From HGM11525 sp045649145 (GTDB lineage Bacteria; Bacillota; Clostridia; UBA1381), in assembly GCA_045649145.1 (NCBI GenBank), contig JAZRPK010000073.1:1-11494 (forward strand): a DNA stretch of 11,494 nucleotides, given 5' to 3'. Below are positions 1-6,432 of the stretch, piece after piece (position 1 is the first letter of the stretch; every line of letters starts with the position of its first letter). The position numbers and the translations under genes were made by a program. Below the pieces are notes generated by a model that saw only the letters and a list, made by a program, of their open reading frames with translations, had not been told where the DNA came from and searched no databases.

Positions 1-431
1 GCAGTCGGATGTCCGTATTTGGCTAAAAGCTCCTTTTCCAAAGAGCCGCCGTTTACACCTATTCTGATAGGGATATTGCGCTCCTTGCACGCATCTCTGA
101 CAGCCTTTACTCTGTCACGGCTGCCGATATTGCCCGGATTGATACGCACCTTATCAACACCGCCCTTTATTGCCTCAAGGGCAAGGCGGTAGTCGAAATG
201 TATATCCGCCACAAGCGGTATGGTAATCCTCTTTTTAATCTCACCGACCGCCAGAGCCGCCTCCATATCAGGCACAGCCACACGCACAATCTGACAGCCC
301 GCCTCGGTAAGACGTGCAATCTGCTCTGTGGTAGCCTTAACATCACGTGTATCGGTATTGGTCATCGACTGGACAGAAATCGGGGCATCGCCGCCAATTT
401 GTACACCGCCGACAGTAACTTTTCTTTTCAT
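1..431 (-). CDS. ispG: 4-hydroxy-3-methylbut-2-enyl diphosphate synthase (flavodoxin/ferredoxin type), N-terminal part
   Basis: IspG is the [4Fe-4S] enzyme that reductively converts MEcPP to HMBPP, the penultimate step of the MEP isoprenoid pathway, in the cytosol. Translating back from the ATG at 429-431 gives about 143 residues with no stop. Family hallmarks are visible: an early VQSMTNTDTRD segment, the AGCQIVRVAVPD strand, IPLVADIHFDYRLAL, and DKVRINPGNIG followed by IPIRIGVNGGSLE. These form the first half of the TIM barrel. The C-terminal cluster domain with its Cys ligands lies beyond the left edge. The start is supported by AGGTGAT, which overlaps the rseP stop codon and sits 4 bases before the ATG; the two genes are 9 bases apart. 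It is the last visible gene of the pyrH operon and shares its pathway with dxr two genes upstream. Family identity is firm; only the 3' end is missing. Confidence 0.95.
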   Translation of the reverse strand, partial: MKRKVTVGGVQIGGDAPISVQSMTNTDTRDVKATTEQIARLTEAGCQIVRVAVPDMEAALAVGEIKKRITIPLVADIHFDYRLALEAIKGGVDKVRINPGNIGSRDRVKAVRDACKERNIPIRIGVNGGSLEKELLAKYGHPT

Positions 432-440
432 TTCTATCAC

Positions 441-1589
441 CTATTTTATCAACATCATTATATCCTTTGCACTAATCACCGCCGCAAACAGAAGCAGTAA
501 TATCAAGCCTATCATATGCACCATTCCCTCTTTTTCGGGCGGGACGGGTTTTCCTCTTATAAGCTCAAAGAGCATAAAGAATATTCTTCCGCCGTCTAAC
601 GCAGGTAAGGGCAAGAGATTAAATACTCCTAAGTTTATCGTTAAAAGTGCCGCCAGCGAAAGCACGCTGAGCCACGGCATCACTTCGGAATGTACGGCGG
701 TATTTACCGCATCAACTATTCCCACAGGGCCTGAAACCTGCTCTATGCCTGCCTTGCCGCTTATCAAATCCCACAAGGACTTATATACAAGCTTTACCAC
801 AAATTTTGTGTTAAAATACGCCTCTTTTATAACGCTTATTATGCTACGCTCCTCCATCTTGGGCGAAAAGCCGAGCATCATACCCGAAATTTTAGTCTCT
901 TGACCAATTATCTCGGCAGGTACTTCAAGATCCTCGGCGTACAGGTATTCCTCCGTTTCGGTTATGCCGTTCATTGTGGTTGTTTCGGTATATCCTCGCT
1001 CGCCGTAGGTGCGTATGCCTGTAAGCTCGCTCATAGGGAAGGTGAATTTTAATCTTTCGCCGTCACGTTTTACGGTCATTTCCACCTGTTTGGCTGTATC
1101 TATCTCTGATTTATAGAGTGTTATATCACGGTAAAAGCTGATATTTCTGCCGTTTATGTCAACAATCTTATCACCCGCCATAACACCCGCCTGGTACATC
1201 GAGCTGCGCTCGTCAAGGCTCTCAATAGTATTGGTGGCAAAGGGTGCGCTCTGCACGGCAATAATTACAAAAAGCACAAAGCCGAGTATTACATTAAGCA
1301 CTGCACCCGCAACTACAACGGCAAATCTTTTCCACAGCTTTTGGTTACAAAATGCGCCTTTGCTCTCACTTGCGCCGTCTTCGCCCTCCATAGAGCAATA
1401 GCCGCCTATCGGGAAAATTCTAACCGAATAAAGCGTGCCGCCCTTCTCCTTTTTGAAGATAGCAGGCCCCATTCCGATTGCATATTCCCTAACTGTAATA
1501 CCGCACAGCTTTGCAACTAAAAAGTGTCCGAACTCGTGAAGAGAAATCATCACAAGAAATATTAAAATTGTTACCAATGCTGTCAGCAC
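441..1589 (-). CDS. rseP: RseP/RasP-family site-2 intramembrane zinc metalloprotease
   Basis: This membrane protease cleaves substrates inside the bilayer, such as anti-sigma factors and signal-peptide remnants. Its 382 residues contain the zinc site HEFGH (18-22) in the first membrane segment, a second hydrophobic segment (about 88-112), a PDZ domain (about 118-186), the family GIEQVSGPVGIV stretch (281-292), a hydrophobic helix (about 305-323) and the third zinc ligand region NLLPLPALDGG (324-334, Asp332). A final hydrophobic helix lies near 352-376. The start is GTG, with GGAG 10 bases upstream; the next in-frame ATG (codon 14) is too close to HEFGH to be credible. The gap from the dxr stop is 16 bases. 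A Thr/Glu/Tyr-rich stretch (about 191-235) between the PDZ domain and the GFSP motif looks like an insertion relative to shorter clostridial homologues. Placement between dxr and ispG is classic for Firmicutes. Its particular substrates cannot be read from sequence. Confidence 0.95.
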   Translation of the reverse strand: MLTALVTILIFLVMISLHEFGHFLVAKLCGITVREYAIGMGPAIFKKEKGGTLYSVRIFPIGGYCSMEGEDGASESKGAFCNQKLWKRFAVVVAGAVLNVILGFVLFVIIAVQSAPFATNTIESLDERSSMYQAGVMAGDKIVDINGRNISFYRDITLYKSEIDTAKQVEMTVKRDGERLKFTFPMSELTGIRTYGERGYTETTTMNGITETEEYLYAEDLEVPAEIIGQETKISGMMLGFSPKMEERSIISVIKEAYFNTKFVVKLVYKSLWDLISGKAGIEQVSGPVGIVDAVNTAVHSEVMPWLSVLSLAALLTINLGVFNLLPLPALDGGRIFFMLFELIRGKPVPPEKEGMVHMIGLILLLLFAAVISAKDIMMLIK

Positions 1590-1605
1590 CTGCTATCAAC
1601 TCCGA

Positions 1606-2760
1606 TTATTTAATATTATATACTTCATCACGTGCAAAACGGTCTGCGGCAAAAATATCGTCAAGCGATGGATTTATCACCTTTGGCGCTTTGTCCATAG
1701 CCGCTCTTATGCGCTCGGATATATCAAGATAGCCTATCTCTCCCTTTAAGAATAACTCAACAGCCGCCTCATCGGCACTGTTAAATACTGTAGGCAACAC
1801 TCCGCCCTCTCTGCCTGCACGGAATGCAAGAGCGAGTGCAAAGAATGTTTCGGTATCAGGCTTATCAAATGTAAGCGTCGGATATTTGGTGAAATCGAGC
1901 ACGTTATTCTTCATCGGTTTGCGGTATGGGTATGTGATTGCGTACTGAATGGGCAATCTCATATCAGGTGTGCCAAGCTGCGCAATTACAGCATTGTCGC
2001 AAAATTCTACCATTGAATGTACCACACTCTGTCGATGCACCAAAACCTCAATATCATCTATATCAACGTCAAACAGCCACCTTGCCTCCATAACCTCTAA
2101 GCCCTTATTTACGAGTGTAGACGAGTCTATCGTCACCTTTGCACCCATATCCCAGTTGGGATGCTTTAAGGCATCGGCAGGTGTTACATTTTTAAGCTCA
2201 GCTCTCTTTTTGCCAAAGAAAGGGCCTCCGCTCGCTGTTAGAAGTATCTTTTTGATTTCCTTTTTATCACGGCAGCCCTGTAAGGACTGAAAAATTGCCG
2301 AATGTTCGCTGTCAACCGGCAACAGTGCTACATTCTTCTCCCTTGCAAGCTTGGTTACGATATGACCGCCCGTTACAAGCGTTTCCTTGTTGGCAAGGGC
2401 GATATTTTTGCCTGCGTTTATAGCCTCAATAGTAGGCTTTAAGCCTGCTATGCCAACAACCGCCGTAACTACAGTATCCGCTCCGTCTGCTGTTGCCGCC
2501 TCCAAAAGCCCCTCCTCTCCCGAAAGGACCTTTATGTTAGTATCTGCAAGCTTGATTTTAAGCTCTGCTGCCGCCTTGCAGTCGGTTACCGATACAATGT
2601 CGGGATTAAACTCTCTCGCCTGCTCTTCCAAAAGCTTGATATTTCTGTGAGCTGCAAGTGCTTTTATCTTAATCTCGGGATTATCCCTTGCAATATCAAG
2701 GGTTTGTGTGCCTATTGAGCCTGTTGACCCAAGTATTGATATATTATGTTCATTTTTCAT
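1606..2760 (-). CDS. dxr: 1-deoxy-D-xylulose 5-phosphate reductoisomerase
   Basis: Dxr catalyses the NADPH-dependent rearrangement and reduction of DXP to MEP, the first committed step of the MEP isoprenoid pathway, in the cytosol. The 384-residue product has the normal family length. Visible motifs in order: the NADPH-binding GSTGSIG loop (11-17), ALANKETLVTGG (NKE at 124-126), the metal-binding PVDSEHSAIFQ with Asp150 and Glu152, the flexible-loop TASGGPF (176-181), HPNWDMGAKVTIDSSTLVNKGLEVMEA (NKGLE at 218-222, metal and substrate contacts), and VHRQSVVHSMVEF with GTPDMRLPIQYA. Asp150 and Glu152 fall at the same numbers as in the E. coli enzyme. The ATG at 2758-2760 is preceded by an AAGGAAAAAGG purine tract. 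The gene is 16 bases from cdsA and from rseP, consistent with one transcript. No active-site residue appears to be missing. Confidence 0.97.
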   Translation of the reverse strand: MKNEHNISILGSTGSIGTQTLDIARDNPEIKIKALAAHRNIKLLEEQAREFNPDIVSVTDCKAAAELKIKLADTNIKVLSGEEGLLEAATADGADTVVTAVVGIAGLKPTIEAINAGKNIALANKETLVTGGHIVTKLAREKNVALLPVDSEHSAIFQSLQGCRDKKEIKKILLTASGGPFFGKKRAELKNVTPADALKHPNWDMGAKVTIDSSTLVNKGLEVMEARWLFDVDIDDIEVLVHRQSVVHSMVEFCDNAVIAQLGTPDMRLPIQYAITYPYRKPMKNNVLDFTKYPTLTFDKPDTETFFALALAFRAGREGGVLPTVFNSADEAAVELFLKGEIGYLDISERIRAAMDKAPKVINPSLDDIFAADRFARDEVYNIK

Positions 2761-2776
2761 ATTTATACCTTTTTCC

Positions 2777-3601
2777 TTATACAGCAGAAGCTGATATTAT
2801 AAACACTGCGTTTATAATTGTTAAGATGTAATATACAAACGGTGCAATAAACACCACGCTGTCAAATCTGTCCATCAGTCCGCCGTGTCCGGGCAGGATT
2901 GAGCCGTAGTCCTTAACGTCTGAGTCACGCTTGATGCACGATGCGACAAAGTCACCGAGCTGCGACAATACCGAGCCGACAAGGCTCATAGCCGCAAGCG
3001 AAACAAGCACGCCCCAGCTGAATTTACTTCCGACATTTACAAGTATGATATAGTAAACCACACCTGCAACAACAGCCGCTAAAACACCACCTATTGCTCC
3101 CTCTACTGTCTTTTTTGGACTTATATGCGGTACAAGCTTATGCTTGCCCAAAAATACGCCCGCAAAATATGCACCGCTGTCGGTTATCCACGCAATTACG
3201 AACACCCACAAAGCCCCAAGTGCACCAAACGCCGCAAAAAGCTTGATTATATAGCACATAAATACAGTTATAAAGATTGTAACAAAGCCGTGAGAGAGTA
3301 CATCTCTGGCATTGGTTTTTCCGTGCTTTAGAACTGCCGCTAAAGTATAAAGCATAATAACCAAAACAAAAGACAAATACACATAAGCTCCGTATTCATA
3401 CATCATTGCAGCAGCCGCTGTCACAGCAGATACTGCACCAACTGCGTTTACAAGCTTGCCGCATTTTAATACGCCGTACATTTCGTAGAGCATTATAGCA
3501 ATTACTGCAAAAATAGCGAGCATAAAAATTCTTGTCGGTGCAAAAAGTGCCGCAAAAAATACTACAACTCCTATCGCCGATGTTAATATTCGTGTCAGCA
3601 T
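2777..3601 (-). CDS. cdsA: Phosphatidate cytidylyltransferase (CDP-diacylglycerol synthase)
   Basis: This integral membrane enzyme makes CDP-diacylglycerol from CTP and phosphatidic acid, the branch point for phosphatidylglycerol and other phospholipids. The 274-residue product is mostly hydrophobic, with seven or eight likely membrane segments. It carries the family signature near the C terminus: S221-x-I-K-R (KR 224-225), K-D (230-231), PGHGG (237-241) and DRFD (244-247). It also has a conserved ITDSGAYFAG segment (139-148) and SPKKTVEG (161-168), both typical of the bacterial enzyme. The ATG start has a strong GGGAGG site 8 bases upstream. The uppS stop is 15 bases before the start, so the pair is probably cotranscribed. 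Length and motifs are normal, and the call is firm. Confidence 0.97.
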   Translation of the reverse strand: MLTRILTSAIGVVVFFAALFAPTRIFMLAIFAVIAIMLYEMYGVLKCGKLVNAVGAVSAVTAAAAMMYEYGAYVYLSFVLVIMLYTLAAVLKHGKTNARDVLSHGFVTIFITVFMCYIIKLFAAFGALGALWVFVIAWITDSGAYFAGVFLGKHKLVPHISPKKTVEGAIGGVLAAVVAGVVYYIILVNVGSKFSWGVLVSLAAMSLVGSVLSQLGDFVASCIKRDSDVKDYGSILPGHGGLMDRFDSVVFIAPFVYYILTIINAVFIISASAV

Positions 3602-3616
3602 AATGTCTTCCTCCCG

Positions 3617-4342
3617 TTACACTCCGCCGAAACGACGGTTTCTTCTTTGGTATTCAATGATTGCCTTTTCTAAATCCTTTACGCTAAAATCGGGCCAGAG
3701 CTTGTCGGTAAAATACATCTCCGAGTAGGCAAGCTGCCATAGCATAAAATTCGAAAGTCTTATCTCGCCGCTGGTGCGGATTAAAAGGTCGGGGTCGGGC
3801 TGGTCCGCCGTATAGAGCTTTGATGAAATAAGGTCTGCATCAATTTCCTCTGCCGTTTTCCCCTCGGCTACAATAGTTTTTACGGCTGTTGTAAGCTCCT
3901 CCCTTGCACCGTAGTTAAGGGCGATATTCATTACAATGCCTGTATTTTTCGAGGTAAATTCCTCCGTCTTTATAATCTGCTTCTGAATTTCCTCGGAAAG
4001 CTCTGCCCGAGAGCCGATAGCACGGATAACTACATTTTCGCCCGCCAACGTGGTTTGGGCATCACGCAAGTACCCCAACAAAAGACCCATCAGGTAGTCT
4101 ACCTCCTCCTTAGGTCTTGACCAGTTTTCGGTAGAAAATGCGTAAACGGTGATATATTTAATGCCCATTTTGTTACAGGCTGTAACTATCTTCTTAAGCG
4201 AGTCGGCTCCCGCCTTATGTCCTGCACTGCGAGGAAGTCCCCTCTTTTTCGCCCATCTGCCGTTGCCGTCCATTATAACGCCTATATGTACGGGCAGACG
4301 CGTCATATCTATCTCTTCCGATTGCTTTTTCTTAAAAAACAT
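3617..4342 (-). CDS. uppS: Isoprenyl transferase (undecaprenyl diphosphate synthase)
   Basis: This cis-prenyltransferase builds the C55 undecaprenyl diphosphate carrier for peptidoglycan and wall polymers from farnesyl diphosphate and IPP. Motifs are clear: HIGVIMDGNGRWAKKRG with the catalytic Asp at residue 25 of this start, then SAGHKAG, VYAFSTENWSRP, ALNYGAREE and, near the C terminus, DLLIRTSGEIRLSNFMLWQ followed by SEMYFTDKLWPDF. I chose the ATG at 4340-4342 (241 residues). The frame opens seven codons earlier at a TTG (4361-4363), but that TTG overlaps the purine-rich GGGAAAGGA that should serve as the ribosome binding site, about 10 bases before the ATG. The frr stop lies 75 bases upstream, across a hairpin; the cdsA start follows after 15 bases. 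Family identity is certain; the exact start is a judgement. Confidence 0.95.
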   Translation of the reverse strand: MFFKKKQSEEIDMTRLPVHIGVIMDGNGRWAKKRGLPRSAGHKAGADSLKKIVTACNKMGIKYITVYAFSTENWSRPKEEVDYLMGLLLGYLRDAQTTLAGENVVIRAIGSRAELSEEIQKQIIKTEEFTSKNTGIVMNIALNYGAREELTTAVKTIVAEGKTAEEIDADLISSKLYTADQPDPDLLIRTSGEIRLSNFMLWQLAYSEMYFTDKLWPDFSVKDLEKAIIEYQRRNRRFGGV

Positions 4343-4374
4343 TTCCCAACTGTCCTTTCCCAAAAATGGCGCAA

Positions 4375-4409
4375 GGGACTGTCCCTTTCCGAAAATAAGG
4401 GGCAGTCCC
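4375..4409. repeat. Palindromic REP-like hairpin between frr and uppS
   Basis: Two 13-base arms (4375-4387, GGGACTGTCCCTT; 4397-4409, AAGGGGCAGTCCC) are inverted copies with one T/G wobble, separated by a 9-base loop. The first arm is itself almost a palindrome (GGGAC-T-GTCCC). No T-run follows on either strand, so it does not look like a terminator. A GGGACWGTCCC core flanked by AAGGG/CCCTT resembles dispersed REP-type palindromes, but copy number cannot be judged from this window. Confidence 0.7.
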
Positions 4410-4417
4410 GAAAAATC

Positions 4418-4969
4418 TTAAACCTCGAGAATTTCCTTCTCTTTATCTGCGGTTATGTCTTCAATTTCTTTAATATACTTGTCGGTAAGGTTCTGGATAT
4501 CCTTTTCGATACCCTTTAAGTCATCCTCGGTAATTTCTGAGTTCTTCTTCTTTGTCTTGTAGTCCTCCATTGCATCACGGCGGGCATTTCTTATCTGCAC
4601 CTTTGCCTCCTCGGAATACTTCTTAACCTGCTTTACAAGCTCTTTTCTGCGTTCCTCAGTATGAGGCGGGAAGTTAAGACGGATAACCTTGCCGTCATTT
4701 TGCGGTGCGATGCCGATTTCAGACTTTAGGATTGCCTTTTCAATCTCGCCTAAAACGCTTGTGTCCCACGGCTGAATTACCAGCATTCTCGGCTCGGGTG
4801 ATGAAATTGAGCCTACCTGCTGAATGGGTGTCGGTGTGCCGTAGTAGTCGATTGATACTTTATCAAGGACAGATGCGTTTGCTCTGCCTGCACGGATAGT
4901 TTTAAGCTCGCCGTGGAAGCCGTCAACTCTTTTGTTCATTCTTTCTTCTATTTCGGGATACTTTGACAT
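4418..4969 (-). CDS. frr: Ribosome recycling factor
   Basis: RRF works with EF-G to split post-termination ribosomes from mRNA in the cytosol. The product has 183 residues, close to the usual 185. It shows the family pattern throughout: the helix with ELKTIRAGRANASVLD (about 21-36), YYGTPTPIQQVGSI and PEPRMLVIQPWD in the beta-rich domain II, and GKVIRLNFPPHTEERRKELVK leading into the long C-terminal helices of domain I. The ATG (4967-4969) has an AAAGGAAG site 7 bases upstream. It follows pyrH, as in most bacteria, but the gap of 145 bases is large because a 105-bp inverted-repeat element sits in it. A hairpin also separates it from uppS. Frr is usually essential and highly expressed; nothing in the protein looks abnormal. 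Confidence 0.97.
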   Translation of the reverse strand: MSKYPEIEERMNKRVDGFHGELKTIRAGRANASVLDKVSIDYYGTPTPIQQVGSISSPEPRMLVIQPWDTSVLGEIEKAILKSEIGIAPQNDGKVIRLNFPPHTEERRKELVKQVKKYSEEAKVQIRNARRDAMEDYKTKKKNSEITEDDLKGIEKDIQNLTDKYIKEIEDITADKEKEILEV

Positions 4970-5008
4970 AATAATACTTCCTTTCCATTATTTTAATATG
5001 CTAAACCT

Positions 5009-5113
5009 AAGAACGTGATAAAATTTCGTAGATTGTTATTTTTCTAAGCGACGGCGTACGCAGTGTACTCCGAGCTGCAGAAAATGGCAAGCTACGGAAT
5101 TTTTGCCGTTCTT
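5009..5113. repeat. 105-bp imperfect inverted repeat between pyrH and frr (MITE-like or structured RNA)
   Basis: The outer ends AAGAACG (5009-5015) and CGTTCTT (5107-5113) are perfect inverted copies. Inside them AAAATTTCGTAG (5020-5031) pairs with CTACGGAATTTT (5092-5103), then TTGTTATTTTTCT with AGAAAATGGCAA. An inner stem AGC/GCT and CGG-c-GTAC / GTAC-t-CCG closes a GCAGT loop (5060-5064). The whole unit can fold as one long hairpin. It begins one base past the pyrH stop. There is no ORF and no T-run of terminator type. It could be a non-autonomous mobile element or an intercistronic RNA structure. Confidence 0.7.
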
Positions 5114-5114
5114 T

Positions 5115-5834
5115 TTATCTTTTGCCGTCTTTGGTTACCAATGTTCCTATTTTTTCGCCCGTTACCGCTCTTACGATATTTTCGGGGTCATCTAAGCCAA
5201 ATACGAGGATTGACATATTGTTGTCACGGCACATTGAAGCCGCAGTTGAGTCCATAACGCCAAGCTCCTTGCCGAGAATATCCGAGAAGGAAAGAGAATC
5301 GTAACGTTTTGCATCGGGGTTAATATTAGGGTCTGAATCGTATACTGCGTCGACCTTTTTTGCAAGAAGGATTATCTCGGAGTCGGTTTCCACCGCACGA
5401 AGTGCCGCCGCTGTATCGGTGGACATAAAGGGGTTACCTGTACCTGCGGCAAATATTACCACTCTGCCCTTTTCTAAGTGTCTTACCGCCTTGCCTCTTA
5501 TGTACGGCTCGGCAACAGCACGCATCTCGATAGCCGACTGAACTCTTGTTTCCACGCCGCAGCTTTCGTGTGCGGAGCAGAGTCCAAGTGCGTTTATAAC
5601 GGTTGCAAGCATCCCCATATGGTCGGCAGGGGTTCTGTCCATATTCTCGCTGCTCCTGCCGCGCCAAATATTGCCGCCGCCAACAACGATTGTAACCCTG
5701 ACACCCATATCAACAACTTTTTTTATACTTTCGGATACCTTATCAAGCGTACTCTCGTCAAGGCCGTAGCCCTTTTCGCCCGCCAAAGCCTCTCCGCTGA
5801 CTTTCAAGAGGATTCTTTTATATTTTGCTTCCAT
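5115..5834 (-). CDS. pyrH: UMP kinase
   Basis: PyrH phosphorylates UMP to UDP with ATP, supplying pyrimidine nucleotides for RNA, DNA and UDP-sugars; it is a cytosolic hexamer of the amino-acid kinase fold. The 239-residue product matches the family length. Visible motifs: RILLKVSGEALAG with Lys11 near the N terminus, the VVGGGNIWRG nucleotide loop (50-59), DHMGMLATVINALGL with Asp71, the UMP-binding FAAGTGNPFMSTDTAAALRA (128-147), and KVDAVYDSDP (160-169). The ATG start has CGGAGG 6 bases upstream. It heads the seven-gene operon. A promoter (5919-5947) and a terminator-like leader hairpin (5861-5903) lie between it and iscU, so its expression may be attenuated. No substitution of key residues is apparent. 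Confidence 0.97.
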   Translation of the reverse strand: MEAKYKRILLKVSGEALAGEKGYGLDESTLDKVSESIKKVVDMGVRVTIVVGGGNIWRGRSSENMDRTPADHMGMLATVINALGLCSAHESCGVETRVQSAIEMRAVAEPYIRGKAVRHLEKGRVVIFAAGTGNPFMSTDTAAALRAVETDSEIILLAKKVDAVYDSDPNINPDAKRYDSLSFSDILGKELGVMDSTAASMCRDNNMSILVFGLDDPENIVRAVTGEKIGTLVTKDGKR

Positions 5835-5860
5835 ACTAAACCTCCGAGGATTTTTTTCTT

Positions 5861-5903
5861 AAAAAAGGGGAATACATTATTATTTCCCAAAAAATGTATT
5901 CCC
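5861..5903 (-). terminator. Intrinsic terminator or leader attenuator upstream of pyrH
   Basis: On the minus strand GGGAATACATT (5893-5903) pairs perfectly with AATGTATTCCC (5868-5878) across a 14-base loop, followed by C and six T residues (5861-5866). It lies after the iscU stop but also downstream of a good promoter and only 26 bases before the pyrH start. It could end iscU transcripts, attenuate pyrH, or do both. Within the loop a GGGAAATA offers an alternative partner for the 3' arm. Confidence 0.75.
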
Positions 5904-5918
5904 GTTTATGTTTATTCT

Positions 5919-5947
5919 ATTTTAACATATAAATTTCAATCTTGCAA
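5919..5947 (-). promoter_or_regulatory. Predicted promoter of the pyrH operon
   Basis: Reading the minus strand, TTGCAA (5942-5947) is followed after exactly 17 bases by TAAAAT (5919-5924), with TGT just before it forming an extended -10. Transcription would start near 5912, giving a leader of roughly 78 bases that contains the 5861-5903 hairpin. It lies wholly between the iscU stop and that hairpin. Confidence 0.65.
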
Positions 5948-5961
5948 GACATATATTGAAA

Positions 5962-6408
5962 TTATTTATCTTCTTCCACATCGGAGCATTTGTGGCAGCA
6001 AACACCGCAATCGGAGCAACCGCCGTTACCGCCAAGACTTACACCCATACGGCTTTTGTAGTTGTCGATGGCAGCTTTTATAGCCTCCTCCGCAAGCACC
6101 GAGCAGTGAATTTTCTCGCTCGGGAGTCCATCTAATGCTTCCATAACAGCCTTATTGGTAAGAGAAAGAGCCTCGTCAACAGTTTTTCCCTTTACCATCT
6201 CGGTCGCCATCGAGCTTGTCGCAATAGCAGCTCCGCAGCCGAAGGTCTTGAATTTAACATCTTTTACGATATCGTCCTCGATATCCATATAAATCTTCAT
6301 TATATCGCCGCATTTTGCGTTTCCGACCTGTCCGACAGCGTTAGCATCTTTTATCTCGCCGACATTTCTCGGGTTTGCAAAATGGTCCATTACCTTTTCA
6401 GAATACAT
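5962..6408 (-). CDS. iscU: IscU/NifU-like Fe-S cluster assembly scaffold with Cys-rich C-terminal tail
   Basis: IscU receives sulfur from the cysteine desulfurase and builds an Fe-S cluster for transfer to apoproteins. The 148-residue product begins MYSEKVMDHFANPRNVGEI and carries the three scaffold cysteines: Cys33 in GNAKCGD (with Asp35), Cys58 in FGCGAAIA and Cys102 in IHCSVLAEEA. The conserved fold ends near residue 122. A tail then follows with five further cysteines, C131, C134, C137, C138 and C141 (CxxCxxCC, two residues, C), ending in acidic residues; this is not part of the standard scaffold. The ATG has AAAGGA 9 bases upstream and lies 24 bases after the nifS stop, so the two are cotranscribed. 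The scaffold call is firm; the tail's role (metal binding or redox) is unknown. Confidence 0.95.
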   Translation of the reverse strand: MYSEKVMDHFANPRNVGEIKDANAVGQVGNAKCGDIMKIYMDIEDDIVKDVKFKTFGCGAAIATSSMATEMVKGKTVDEALSLTNKAVMEALDGLPSEKIHCSVLAEEAIKAAIDNYKSRMGVSLGGNGGCSDCGVCCHKCSDVEEDK

Positions 6409-6432
6409 CTTTATCTGTCCTTTCCTTAAGTC

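Noticed and set aside
198..903. Plus-strand frames of 100 and 191 residues across ispG and rseP
   Set aside because: They overlap two firm minus-strand genes in antisense, contain no recognisable motifs and have no convincing ribosome binding site.
4343..4363. TTG-initiated seven-codon extension of uppS
   Set aside because: The TTG lies within the purine-rich sequence that should act as the ribosome binding site for the ATG at 4340-4342, and the family core begins well downstream.
4375..4409. frr-uppS hairpin as a transcription terminator
   Set aside because: The stem is strong but no T-run follows on either strand, and the genes downstream are expected to be in the same operon.
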